Assembly (NCBI RefSeq): GCF_002797495.1
Contig: NZ_PGEZ01000002.1
Coordinates: 124,001-188,000 of the forward strand
Direction: 5' to 3'
From: Mumia flava
GTDB taxonomy: Bacteria; Actinomycetota; Actinomycetes; Propionibacteriales; Nocardioidaceae
DNA: 64,000 bases
Part shown: positions 37,313-45,879 of the stretch, piece after piece
Layout: each line of letters begins with the position of its first letter
How positions within the stretch are numbered: the stretch's first letter is position 1
The notes under the pieces: generated by a model
The model's database searches: none
The model's input: only the letters and a program-made list of their open reading frames with translations
What the model was told of the DNA's origin: nothing
Program-made: the position numbers and the translations under genes

Positions 37313-38030
37313 CGCCGGGCTCTCCGAACACCCGCGGCAGGTAGCGCAGGACGAGCACCGACCACGCCAGGTGCGTGAGCGCGGGGGCTTGGATGCCGCC
37401 CGTGGCGCGCCGCTGGAGCGCGAACAGCGTGCCCATCGCGGCTCCCGCCAGCGTCAGGGCCGGATTGCGGGTCGACGCGGTCGCCGCGGTGTAGGCGACG
37501 GTCGACCACAGCACCGGGCGGTTCTGCGCGACCGCCTCGTACAGCGCCCCGCGGAAGAACACCTCCTCGGCGACCCCGTTCGCCAGGGTCGTCAGCGTGA
37601 CCAGTCCCGCATCGCCCTCGTCGGCGAACCGCAGGACCCTCCGCACGGCGGCGTCGAGCACCGGGATCCGGCGGGCGACCACGGCGGCGCCCATCAGACC
37701 ACCGAACGCCGCGGCGCCGGTGAGCACCGGGACGACGACGGGCCGCCGGCGGTGCCCGGCGAGGGACTCGATCCACCCCTGGTGCAGAGGCCCCGACAGC
37801 AGGGCGCCGACCGTCCACACCCCCGCCGTGGTCAGGGTGAGCGTGTAGAACTGCGGGGATCCGGGACGGGTGGACAACGACGTCCCGAGCGTGGCGGCGC
37901 CCACCACCCCGACCAGGGTCACCCGGCGGCGGCGGCGTCGGATCACGTCGTCGGACTCGGGCACGCGGCCCGGCACCTCGTACGCGAGGCTGCGCGGGAG
38001 CCAGCCCTTCAGGCGCGATCCCAGGGTCAT
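37293..38030 (-). CDS. CPBP family intramembrane metalloprotease
   Basis: A 245-residue multi-pass membrane protein of the CPBP (Abi/CAAX protease-like) family. The catalytic motif EExxxR is intact in [16 protein letters not shown] (about residues 153-165). The second motif His is probably in [12 protein letters not shown]. An Arg-rich cytosolic segment ([12 protein letters not shown]) precedes the first helix. The substrate is unknown. The gene's 3' end overlaps glgP by 20 bases tail-to-tail; its ATG overlaps the stop of the epimerase-like gene (ATGA). Confidence 0.88.
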   Translation of the reverse strand: MTLGSRLKGWLPRSLAYEVPGRVPESDDVIRRRRRRVTLVGVVGAATLGTSLSTRPGSPQFYTLTLTTAGVWTVGALLSGPLHQGWIESLAGHRRRPVVVPVLTGAAAFGGLMGAAVVARRIPVLDAAVRRVLRFADEGDAGLVTLTTLANGVAEEVFFRGALYEAVAQNRPVLWSTVAYTAATASTRNPALTLAGAAMGTLFALQRRATGGIQAPALTHLAWSVLVLRYLPRVFGEPGVTARGS

Positions 38031-38950
38031 CGCGGCGGCCCGCCGTCGACGTCGGCGGGACGGCCCCGGTCGGCGTCGCGCTCGGCCAGCGCCCGGCGGA
38101 CCGCGTCGTCGTAGCCCATCGGCTCGAACGGGATCACCGTCCGCACCGTGTCGTCGCGCACGACCACCTCGTTGACCATCGAGTCGACCAGGGACCGTCC
38201 GGTCGCGGTGTCCACGTCGGTGACCAGGGCGAGCCAGCGCGAGGACAGGCCCGGGCTCAGCAGCGGCACCGGAACGATCGGGAGCGGCCGGCCCTCGATC
38301 CTGGCGACCCGGCGCATCATGTCGGCGTACGCGAGGACGTCCGGGCCGCCGATCTCGTACGCACGGTCCGATCCTTCCGGGAGCGTGAGAGCGGCGACGA
38401 GGTAGCGGATCACGTCCTGGACCGCGATCGGCTGGGTCCGCGTCATCACCCAGCGCGGGGTCACCATCGCCGGCAGGTGCTCGACCAGCTGGCGGGTGAT
38501 CTCCCAGGAGATCCCGCCGTGCCCGATCACGATTCCCGCGCGCAGCGTCGTGACGGGCACCCCGCCCGAGCCCAGAAGACCCTCGACCTGCCGGCGGCTG
38601 CGCAGGTGGTCGGACAGGTCGTCGTCGTCGTTCCCGAGACCGCCGAGGTAGACGATCCGCCGCAGACTGTGGGCGCCCGCTGCGACCCCGAACTCGGTCG
38701 CCGCCTCCGCGTCCCGGCGCACGAAGTCGTCCGAGCCCAGAGAGTGGACGAGGTAGTAGGCGGCCTCGACACCCTGGAGCGCACCGGCGAGCGACGCGGG
38801 GTCGGCGACGTCGCCGTGGACGGGCTCACCGGCTCCGGCGTAGGTCTCCGGGTGCCGGGTCATCGCGACGACCTCGTGTCCCTGCTCGACCAGAGCCGGG
38901 GCGAGCCGACGGCCGATGAAACCGGTCGCGCCGGTGACGAGCACACGCAT
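38027..38950 (-). CDS. NAD(P)-binding epimerase/reductase-like protein (extended SDR)
   Basis: A 307-residue protein with the Rossmann start [20 protein letters not shown] (GATGFIG at 7-13). It is of the atypical SDR type related to NmrA/NDUFA9 and to YwnB-like proteins: the active-site YxxxK is not evident, and segments [24 protein letters not shown] and [24 protein letters not shown] are characteristic. ATG 38950 has GGAGGAGG upstream. It is coupled to the CPBP gene. The substrate is unknown. Confidence 0.88.
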   Translation of the reverse strand: MRVLVTGATGFIGRRLAPALVEQGHEVVAMTRHPETYAGAGEPVHGDVADPASLAGALQGVEAAYYLVHSLGSDDFVRRDAEAATEFGVAAGAHSLRRIVYLGGLGNDDDDLSDHLRSRRQVEGLLGSGGVPVTTLRAGIVIGHGGISWEITRQLVEHLPAMVTPRWVMTRTQPIAVQDVIRYLVAALTLPEGSDRAYEIGGPDVLAYADMMRRVARIEGRPLPIVPVPLLSPGLSSRWLALVTDVDTATGRSLVDSMVNEVVVRDDTVRTVIPFEPMGYDDAVRRALAERDADRGRPADVDGGPPR

Positions 38951-39041
38951 CGGGCCTCCTCCTTCGTCCTGATCACGATGATCCGGGTCCGCGTGCGATC
39001 GCGCAGGCCGCCGCGGCGGGTCGGTGTGAGAGGTTGGACGC

Positions 39042-39614
39042 ATGCGGTCCGCCCTCCTCGCCACACTCGCCGCGTCGGCGCTCGTCCTGACCGCCTGCGG
39101 GTCCGAGGGTGGCGACACGGCGGACCCGTCGACCTCGCCGCCGCGGTCGGCCGCCACGTCCGCGTCGGACACGGCCGAGCCCGAGACGGCGACCGAGCCC
39201 TCGTCCTCGCCGGACCTGCCGGACTCCCCCGCCACCGCTCGTCCCCCGGACTCCGACCCCGGGACGGTGATCACCACCGGCGGCAGCGAGTTCGGGCCGA
39301 TGCTGTTCGACGAGAACGACCAGGCGATCTACATGTGGGAGCGCGAGCCGACCTCGAAGCCGACCTGCTACGGCGACTGCGCGGACGCGTGGCCGCCCGT
39401 CCTCACCGATGGCGAGCCGGTCGCAGCCGGCAAGGTGAAGCCTCGGCTGCTCGGCACCACGAAGCGACGCGGCGGCCAGATCCAGGTCACCTACGGCGGC
39501 CACCCGCTGTACTACTACGTCGATGAGGGGCCCGGCGAGGTCCTGTGCCACAACGTCGCGACGCACGGCGGCCTGTGGTGGGTGGTGCAGCCGGACGGCG
39601 ATCCGGCCCCCTGA
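39042..39614 (+). CDS. Lipoprotein with COG4315-type repeats
   Basis: A 190-residue lipoprotein: signal peptide with lipobox LTAC (Cys19), a Thr/Ser/Pro/Asp-rich linker to about residue 75, then two copies of the secreted repeat typical of COG4315: [19 protein letters not shown] and [15 protein letters not shown], with [18 protein letters not shown] between. Members are surface lipoproteins of unknown function in actinobacteria, found near respiratory genes in some genomes. It converges on the sortase gene. Confidence 0.85.
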   Translation: MRSALLATLAASALVLTACGSEGGDTADPSTSPPRSAATSASDTAEPETATEPSSSPDLPDSPATARPPDSDPGTVITTGGSEFGPMLFDENDQAIYMWEREPTSKPTCYGDCADAWPPVLTDGEPVAAGKVKPRLLGTTKRRGGQIQVTYGGHPLYYYVDEGPGEVLCHNVATHGGLWWVVQPDGDPAP

Positions 39615-39642
39615 CCCCGAGACGCCCGCCCGACGGGCCGAG

Positions 39643-40428
39643 TCAGCGCGAGCGGGTCGCCACCAGCACCCCGATCTTGTCGATCCGGTGCTCAGGGTTG
39701 CCGAACCGGTCCGACCACAGGTTGCCCGCCGCTCGGTCCTCCGGGGTCGCGCAGGTCGACAGCGTGATGAAAGCGCGCCGCGGCTCGGCGCCGGGCCTGC
39801 CGGGCACGGCTGCACGCTGCGCGGCCAGGGACGCCGGTGAACGGAACGACGTCGACCGCGTCCGCACGATCTCGTACGTCCACCGGGTGCCGCCGGCGCG
39901 GACGTGCACGCGGTCCCCCCGCCGGAGCTCGGGAAGATCGAGGAACGCCTGGCTGGACGACAGGCGGTGGGCGGTCACCTGGTAGTTCCCCAGGCCACCG
40001 GGCCCGGCTCCGCCGCGCGGACCGTGCGGGCTCGCGGCGTCGCCGCCGTCCTGGATCCGCGTCCCGGCGGCGTCGTCGGTCCGACCGCGGTAGGCGATCA
40101 CCGCCAGCCCGCTGACGCCGATGGCAGGGATCGAGACGCGCGCGTCGCGCGGCGGTCGCCGCACCGCCACCGGCTCGGTCGCCACCGGCTCGGTCGCGGC
40201 CCCCTCCTCGGGCTCCTCGCTGGGCTGCGGGGTGGAACCCACGGCCGGCGGAGCGCCGGTGGCCGGCGTCCTCCGAGGAGCCGGCGGCTCGGAGCCGGCG
40301 TGCGGCGAGCCGGTCCCGGCCTCGCGGGGAGCAACCGACTCGGTCTCGGCGCGCGTCAGACCGGCGCAGCCGGAGAGTGCGAGCACCAGCGCGGCTGCTG
40401 CGACGGCGCCTCTGCCGACCTTCAGCAT
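39643..40428 (-). CDS. Class E/F-type sortase with lipoprotein signal
   Basis: A 261-residue sortase-fold transpeptidase. The catalytic Cys (about 224) is in ITLSTCATPEDRAAGN, the His (about 152) in VTAHRLSSSQAFLDLPEL, and the Arg in SDRFGNPEHR. The N-terminus has a lipobox LSGC (Cys21) rather than the usual membrane anchor, followed by a Pro/Glu/Thr linker to about residue 110. No sorting-signal substrate is seen next to it. ATG 40428 is six bases after TACAGT. Confidence 0.85.
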   Translation of the reverse strand: MLKVGRGAVAAAALVLALSGCAGLTRAETESVAPREAGTGSPHAGSEPPAPRRTPATGAPPAVGSTPQPSEEPEEGAATEPVATEPVAVRRPPRDARVSIPAIGVSGLAVIAYRGRTDDAAGTRIQDGGDAASPHGPRGGAGPGGLGNYQVTAHRLSSSQAFLDLPELRRGDRVHVRAGGTRWTYEIVRTRSTSFRSPASLAAQRAAVPGRPGAEPRRAFITLSTCATPEDRAAGNLWSDRFGNPEHRIDKIGVLVATRSR

Positions 40429-40434
40429 GCTCCG

Positions 40435-40440
40435 ACTGTA
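40435..40440 (-). promoter_or_regulatory. Leaderless-type -10 of the sortase gene
   Basis: TACAGT read leftward, six bases before ATG 40428. Confidence 0.5.
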
Positions 40441-40475
40441 GGTCGGACGAGCGGAGCAGCCCAGCAGCCGCGTCA

Positions 40476-40562
40476 GCACAGCGTCAGCGCCGGGCCGGCA
40501 CAGCGTCAGCGCCGGGCCGGCACCGCGTCAGCGCCGGGCCGGCACCGCGTCAGCGCGGGCCG
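40476..40562. repeat. 22-bp tandem repeat over the dipeptidase stop codon
   Basis: Units start at 40476, 40498, 40520 and 40542 with the core GCGTCAGCGCCGGGCC. The first two units are identical and the next has one change; the last is one base shorter and contains the real end of the dipeptidase gene (stop 40552-40550). Each unit repeats the stop codon and preceding codons of that gene, so it arose by tandem duplication of the gene's 3' end. Confidence 0.8.
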
Positions 40563-41764
40563 AGCACCTCGTCCATCACGCGCAGGACGTTGCCTCCCAT
40601 CACCGCGGCGATCTCGGCCTCCGTGTAGCCGCGGTCGGCGAGCTCCTGGGTGACGACCGCGATCTGCGACGCGTCCCAGCGCGTGGTCACCGAACCGTCG
40701 AAGTCGCTCCCGAGCCCGACGTGCTCGATCCCCACGAGGTCGCGGACGTGCGTGATCGCGTCGACGACGGCCTCGGCGCTCGTGTCGCAGATCGCGCCGT
40801 CCCAGTAGCCGATCCCGACCACGCCGCCGGTCGCGGCGATCCCGCGGATCTCGGCGTCACCGAGGTTGCGGTTCACGTCGCAGGTGGCCTGGACCCCGCC
40901 GTGGCTCGAGACCACCGGCGCCGTCGCCGACGCGAGGATCTCGGCGACCGCCGTGTGGCTGGAGTGGGCGACGTCGACGATCATCCCGAGCCGCTCCATC
41001 TCCGCGAGCACGTCGCGGCCGAGGTCGGTCAGGCCGCCCTTGTCCTCGCCGTGCATGGACCCGCCGACCTCGTTGTCGAAGAAGTGCGTGAAGCCGGCCA
41101 TCCGGTATCCCGCCTCGTACAGCGTCTCCAGGTTGCCGAGGTCGCCCTCGAGCGGCTGGAGGCCCTCGAGCGCCAGCATCCCGCCCGTGACGTCGTCCCC
41201 GGAGGCGCGGGCGTCCAGCAGCTCGGTCAGGTCCGTGGCCGAGCGGACCACGCGCAGCCGCCCCTCCGACCGCTCGGCCGCGTCGTCGAGCTTGTCGGCG
41301 TGGTACAGGGCACGCTCCAGCAGCGACGTCCACGTCCGCGGCGGCTGCAGCTGGACGACCGTGAGAAGGGTGATGTTGTCGGTGTCGGCGCTGTTGGAGT
41401 CGTAGTTCTGGTCCTTCGGGGACTTCGTCACCGACGAGAACACCTGGAGGGCGACGTTGCCGTCGTTGAGCCGGGGAAGGTCGACGTGCCCACGGTCGGA
41501 GCGGTCGAGCAGGTCGCGGTCCCACAGCAGCGTGTCGGAGTGCATGTCCACGACCGACAGCGAGTCGTGCAGCGCCTGCGTCTCGTCGCTCACCTCGGGG
41601 ACAGGCCCCGGGGTGACCTCGTTCATGCTGCGCTCCACGATGCCGGGGGCGAGCGCGAAGAACGCGATGGTCGCGACGACGAGAAGCCCGAGGATCACGA
41701 GGGCGGCGCGCCTCAGGATGCGACGCGAGCGGCGCGAGCGGGGCGGGGCGGGCGTGGACGACAA
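40550..41764 (-). CDS. M19 family membrane dipeptidase
   Basis: A 404-residue zinc dipeptidase of the renal-dipeptidase family. An N-terminal membrane anchor (ALVILGLLVVATIAFFAL, about 20-40) places the catalytic domain outside. Metal ligands are seen in VVDMHSDTL (His, Asp), GMLALEGLQPL (Glu), DVAHSSHTAV (His) and VVSSHGGVQA (His), and GLGSDFDG is family-typical. TTG 41764 is the start: AGGAGG (41772-41777 on the opposite strand notation) lies seven bases before it, inside the end of the helicase gene. The stop codon lies in a 22-bp tandem repeat. Confidence 0.9.
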   Translation of the reverse strand: MSSTPAPPRSRRSRRILRRAALVILGLLVVATIAFFALAPGIVERSMNEVTPGPVPEVSDETQALHDSLSVVDMHSDTLLWDRDLLDRSDRGHVDLPRLNDGNVALQVFSSVTKSPKDQNYDSNSADTDNITLLTVVQLQPPRTWTSLLERALYHADKLDDAAERSEGRLRVVRSATDLTELLDARASGDDVTGGMLALEGLQPLEGDLGNLETLYEAGYRMAGFTHFFDNEVGGSMHGEDKGGLTDLGRDVLAEMERLGMIVDVAHSSHTAVAEILASATAPVVSSHGGVQATCDVNRNLGDAEIRGIAATGGVVGIGYWDGAICDTSAEAVVDAITHVRDLVGIEHVGLGSDFDGSVTTRWDASQIAVVTQELADRGYTEAEIAAVMGGNVLRVMDEVLGPR

Positions 41765-41768
41765 CGAA

Positions 41769-44700
41769 CTACCTCCTGGTCGACCGCCCAACAGTAGCCT
41801 GCGTCAATCTGAGGAAGGCGCCCAGATCGAGCATCGCCTCCGGGGAGGCCGGGAGGTAGGCCGTGAGGTTCGGCGACCGGACGACGACGGCACGCCACTG
41901 CGCACGGGAGATTGCGACGTTGATCCGGTGGCGGTCCATCAGGAACGCCGCTCCCCGCGGGACGTCGCCTGCGGTGGACGCCGTCATCGACACGATCACC
42001 ACGGCTGCCTCCAGGCCCTGGAACCGGTCGACCGTGCCGACGCGCACCGACCCCAGCCCTGCGGCGGCCAACGTCCTGCGGAGGAGGTTGACCTGGGCGT
42101 TGTACGGGGCGACCACGAGCACGTCGCCCGTGTCCAGCGGACGGGGATCGTCCTCAGGTCCCGCGACCCACTCCCGGCCGAGCAGGCGCTCGACCTGAGC
42201 GACGATCGCCGCCGCCTCCTCCAGCGACGCGACCCGGTTGCCGGAGTGGGGAACCTGCACCGTGACGATGCCGGGCTCGACGCCGTCGAGCCGCCGGGCA
42301 AGGGTCTGCTCGGCGGCGTGGAGGCGGCCGGCGTACGCGAGCTCCGAGATGCCGTCGCAGACCCGCGGATGCAGGCGGTAGGACGTGGACAGCAGATAGC
42401 CGAGGTGCTCCGGCAGCGTGGCGGCACCGTCCATCACCCAGGACAACGCCGAGGAGTCCACCGGCTCGGCGTGGGTCCCCTGGCTGACCTGTGGGAGCTG
42501 GCGTGGGTCCCCGATCAGGAGCAGGCGGGTCGTGGCGACCGCGACGCCGATCGTCGGGGCGAGAGCGAACTGGCCGGCCTCCTCCACGACGACGAGATCG
42601 AGGCACGCGCGCGCGACACGGGTCTCGTTCGTCAAGGTCCAGGCGGTCGCGCCGAGGACCGCGCCGTCGTGCTCGGCGAGGAAGTCGGCCACCGCGCCGC
42701 CCGTGGTGGGAAGGGTGCGCCACGGCCGCTCCTCGGGCCCGGGGCGATCGGGCCCGGGGCGATCGGGCCCGGGGCGCTGCTCGGCCTTGCCGATCAGCTG
42801 CGGATCGAGCCCGGCCGAGCAGAGCGCGGCCAGGACGTTGTCGATCGCGGCGTGGGACTGGGCCACCACGCCCACCTGCCACCCGTCCTCCTCGACCAGG
42901 CGCTTGATCACGCGCGCGGCGGTATAGGTCTTGCCCGTCCCGGGCGGGCCCTGGACCGGGAGGTAGGAGTGGTCGAGCCTGCGCAGCGCGGACACGAGGT
43001 CGGCGACCGTGTCACCGGTGGCGGGCAACGCGCCGGACCCGCTGAGCCGCGGAGGCCGCCGTGAGAGCAGGTCGAGCGCCGGACCGGCACCGATGGCGCC
43101 GGCCTCCACCGCCGCCGACGCACTCGCGCGGATGGCACGGTCGATGCTCTCGGCTCGGGGCGGCGGGGCAGGCGTGAGCGCTGCCGGCAGCACGTCCGCG
43201 GGCGCCGCGGCCGACGCCGCACGCTCGACCACCCGGACCGTGTCCGGCGGCGTCGCACCGCCCTGCTGCGCGAGGGCGGGATCCTGCTCCGCACCGACCG
43301 TGAGGCGGTCGAGGCCGCTGCTCCAGGCACGGATCCCGTCGGTCGAACGGTGCGTGCCCTCCGGCGCCGGCTCGTCGTACAGCAGGTAGGCCTCCGACGT
43401 GTCGGCGACGGTGCTGCCGGGACCCCACGCGCCGCGGAGCCGGACGGTCCGCCTCGGCGTCCGCTGCCGGCCGACCGTGGCCCACGGCTCCTCGACGACG
43501 CCGTCGTCGACCACGAAGACGTCGCGGGTCCCGGCCCACTCGTCCAGCGGCGCGCGCAGCCGGTCGAAGTGCGACCACCAGAACGGAAGCGCCTCACGGC
43601 GGTAGTAGCCCACCGCTGCTGCGAGCATCGCCCACGTCTGCTCGTCCGCCGTGCGCCTGGTCCGGTCGGGCGGGCCCGAGCGCGCCGCCAGGGCCTCCAG
43701 GAGCGGCTGGTCCGGGTCCGCGTCCGCGTCGTGCTCGGGCGACTCGCTCCCGACGACGCCGTCGGTCCCCGCGGCTCCCCTCGCTCCGGTGCTGCCCACG
43801 ACGACCCCCGCCTCCGCGGCACGCCCGAGCAGCCAGTCGCGCAGCCGCAGCGTCGACAGACAGTCGTACCGGTTGTAGTCGGCGAGCTCGCGCAGCGCGC
43901 GATCGGCCTCCGCGTGCCGTCCGGCGTCGCGGAGCGCCCGGAACCGGTGGTACTCGACGATCGACTGGTCTCCGGCCGTCACGTCGCTCTCACGGAGCTC
44001 GTCGGCGTGCATGTACAAGGGCTCGAGCTTCTTGATCGAGTAGGACGGCTGGGACACCCGCACCGACCCCCGCACCACCTGGTAGAGGTCGACGAAGACG
44101 CCGTCGCGCAGCAGGGAGTCGAGCTCGGCCTCGCGGCTCCCGAAACGGGCCGCCATGCGCTTCAGAGCCGCCGTCTCGTACGGCGCGTAGTGGTAGACGT
44201 GCAGACCCGGGTGCGCACGCCGCCGCTGCACGAGGTCGTCCACGAACTGCTCGAACGCCTGCCGCTCCTCGGCGCGGGAGTGCGCCCACGTCGGGGTGAA
44301 ACGACCGTGCCGAGCCCCCGGCGCAGGCGCCTCCATCGAACCCCAGAGGTACTCGAGACCCCACTCCGTGAGATCCGACTCGACGTAGAGGGGGTCGCCC
44401 TCGAAGTCGAAGAACAGGTCGCCCGGCGACGGCGACGGCAGGGTCACGAGGTGGTCCGTGCCGACCAGCTCGTAGCGGACCTGGGGACGACCGTCGGGTC
44501 CGGGGCCGGCGTCGGCCTGGGCCGCCTGGAGCCGAGCCTGCGCCCGCAGCGACTCGAAGGTCCGTGCGGGCATGCCGGCCGGCGCCGAGGAGGCCCCCGC
44601 GAGGTCGGCGATCGTCAGGATGTCGGCATCACGCAGCCGCCGCCGCTGGTCGACCCGCAGCCCGGCGACGCCGAGCAGGTCGTCGCGCGCGGACAGGGCC

Positions 44701-45377
44701 GCAGCGCACGCGTCACAGCGGCCGCAGGCGACGAACCGCGGGTCGTCGACGTCGACGACGCCCCCCTCCGCGTCGTGGCGGCTCAGGATCGTCCGGAGCC
44801 GGTCGCGCCGCTCGACGAAGACCGGCATCAGCTCGGCGGCGGCGAACGACTCGCGACGGCCGTCGCCCAGGAGCAGCGTCGCCTCCGGTGCGACCTTCAG
44901 TCCGGCCTGCGCCAGCTGGTCGGCGTACGCAGCGAGCTGGAGCAGCGCCTTCGTCCGCACCTGCCGGGCCAGCTTGGCGTCGCAGACCGCCCAGCCCTGG
45001 TCGGTCCGCTCGAGGAAGTCGGCGTAGCCGTGGAACTCGCCGTCGAAGAACCCGGCCTGGCAGATCACGTCCGCGTCCGACGCGAGCACCTCGAGGGTGT
45101 GTTCGTGCAAGGCTCGCAGCGCGTCCGGGTCACCGGTGCCGACCCGCTCGACGCGCCGCAGCCGATCGCCGTGCAGCACGCTCAGGCGCTCCAGCTCTCG
45201 GCGCTCGTGCTCGTCGCCCAGCCACGCGACGTGCGTGAGCATCGGGTCGTCGGGCACGTCCAACCGCTCGGATCGTCCGCGGAGCACGTCGAGGCGCCGG
45301 AGCACGGCGTACTCGCACTCGGCCGCCGCGGTCAGGTCCGAGGCGCTCCAGCAGACACGACCCTCGAGCACGAACAC
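41769..45377 (-). CDS. TM0106-family RecB-like nuclease fused to SF1 helicase
   Basis: A 1202-residue protein of the TM0106 type. The N-terminal 250 residues form a RecB-like nuclease (AVCDAKLARQVRTKALLQLAAYA as the PD-(D/E)XK core; GRCDACAAAL as a possible Fe-S or zinc site). Next is an RNase H/DEDD-like region (DLFFDFEGDPLYV, about 325; YNRYDCLSTLRLRDW). The C-terminal 450 residues are a Dna2/UPF1-like SF1 helicase with Walker A GPPGTGKT (about 810), VVVEEAGQ (about 925), GDPRQLPQ and TVDRFQGLEA. It is probably involved in DNA or RNA processing. GGAGGAG precedes GTG 45377. It contains a five-residue repeat (GPDRP). Confidence 0.88.
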   Translation of the reverse strand: MFVLEGRVCWSASDLTAAAECEYAVLRRLDVLRGRSERLDVPDDPMLTHVAWLGDEHERRELERLSVLHGDRLRRVERVGTGDPDALRALHEHTLEVLASDADVICQAGFFDGEFHGYADFLERTDQGWAVCDAKLARQVRTKALLQLAAYADQLAQAGLKVAPEATLLLGDGRRESFAAAELMPVFVERRDRLRTILSRHDAEGGVVDVDDPRFVACGRCDACAAALSARDDLLGVAGLRVDQRRRLRDADILTIADLAGASSAPAGMPARTFESLRAQARLQAAQADAGPGPDGRPQVRYELVGTDHLVTLPSPSPGDLFFDFEGDPLYVESDLTEWGLEYLWGSMEAPAPGARHGRFTPTWAHSRAEERQAFEQFVDDLVQRRRAHPGLHVYHYAPYETAALKRMAARFGSREAELDSLLRDGVFVDLYQVVRGSVRVSQPSYSIKKLEPLYMHADELRESDVTAGDQSIVEYHRFRALRDAGRHAEADRALRELADYNRYDCLSTLRLRDWLLGRAAEAGVVVGSTGARGAAGTDGVVGSESPEHDADADPDQPLLEALAARSGPPDRTRRTADEQTWAMLAAAVGYYRREALPFWWSHFDRLRAPLDEWAGTRDVFVVDDGVVEEPWATVGRQRTPRRTVRLRGAWGPGSTVADTSEAYLLYDEPAPEGTHRSTDGIRAWSSGLDRLTVGAEQDPALAQQGGATPPDTVRVVERAASAAAPADVLPAALTPAPPPRAESIDRAIRASASAAVEAGAIGAGPALDLLSRRPPRLSGSGALPATGDTVADLVSALRRLDHSYLPVQGPPGTGKTYTAARVIKRLVEEDGWQVGVVAQSHAAIDNVLAALCSAGLDPQLIGKAEQRPGPDRPGPDRPGPEERPWRTLPTTGGAVADFLAEHDGAVLGATAWTLTNETRVARACLDLVVVEEAGQFALAPTIGVAVATTRLLLIGDPRQLPQVSQGTHAEPVDSSALSWVMDGAATLPEHLGYLLSTSYRLHPRVCDGISELAYAGRLHAAEQTLARRLDGVEPGIVTVQVPHSGNRVASLEEAAAIVAQVERLLGREWVAGPEDDPRPLDTGDVLVVAPYNAQVNLLRRTLAAAGLGSVRVGTVDRFQGLEAAVVIVSMTASTAGDVPRGAAFLMDRHRINVAISRAQWRAVVVRSPNLTAYLPASPEAMLDLGAFLRLTQATVGRSTRR
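42734..42776. repeat. 15-bp in-frame minisatellite in the helicase gene
   Basis: The unit CGGGCCCGGGGCGAT occurs almost three times (42734, 42749, 42764). It encodes RPGPDRPGPDRPGPEE in the helicase domain, between helicase motifs Ia and II. Copy number is likely variable between strains. Confidence 0.75.
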
Positions 45378-45425
45378 GACCCGCTCCTCCCGCCGACGAC
45401 CGGCACGCCGACGACGTTAGGGCAT

Positions 45426-45448
45426 GCCACCGACACTAGCCCGGTGGC
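45426..45448 (-). terminator. Hairpin bracketing the SRPBCC stop codon
   Basis: GCCACCG (45426-45432) pairs with CGGTGGC (45442-45448); the nine-base loop contains the stop codon of the SRPBCC gene. It may end the four-gene MoxR operon. There is no T-tract. Confidence 0.35.
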
Positions 45449-45879
45449 GGCCCCGCGGCGGCCGACGCGGCCAGGGCCGACACCTCGCGCTCCAGCACCA
45501 GCGCCTGGTGATGGCCGCCGAGCGCCCCCAGTGCTGCGGCGAGCGGTCCGTCCTGGGTGTACGTGGCCGTGAGCACCGAGCCGCTCCCGTCGGCCGCCAC
45601 GACGTACTCGACGACCGTCCGCGCACCGAGGACGCGGGCCTCCCACCTGAGCAGCCGACCTGGGTCGAGCGCGGTGACGGTCCAGGTCATCGCGCGGGTG
45701 CTCGGTCGGCGCAGGCGGTAGCGAGCACCGACCGTCGGCCTGTCCTCGTCGCGCGCGACGAGCACGTCGACCGTGTCGGTGCGCTCCGGCCACGTCGTCG
45801 GCGCCGCGACGACCGCCCAGACCGCCTCCGCGGCGGCCGGCGTCTCGGCCCGTGCCTGCGCGTGCACCGTGCTCCTCAC
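45436..45879 (-). CDS. SRPBCC family protein (CoxG/polyketide-cyclase-like)
   Basis: A 147-residue protein of the START-like SRPBCC fold. The start VHAQARAETPAAAEAVWAVVAAPTTWPERTDTV is the typical first strand-helix, and the end HHQALVLEREVSALAASAA is the long C-terminal helix that closes the lipid-binding cavity. GTG 45879 overlaps the VWA gene stop (GTGA). SRPBCC proteins next to MoxR and VWA genes recall coxG of carbon monoxide dehydrogenase loci, but no dehydrogenase genes are here. Confidence 0.85.
   Translation of the reverse strand: MRSTVHAQARAETPAAAEAVWAVVAAPTTWPERTDTVDVLVARDEDRPTVGARYRLRRPSTRAMTWTVTALDPGRLLRWEARVLGARTVVEYVVAADGSGSVLTATYTQDGPLAAALGALGGHHQALVLEREVSALAASAAAGPPPG

Noticed and set aside
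40476-40562. Repeat considered as integration site or CRISPR
   Set aside because: Units are directly adjacent and derived from the dipeptidase gene end, so tandem slippage is the simpler explanation.
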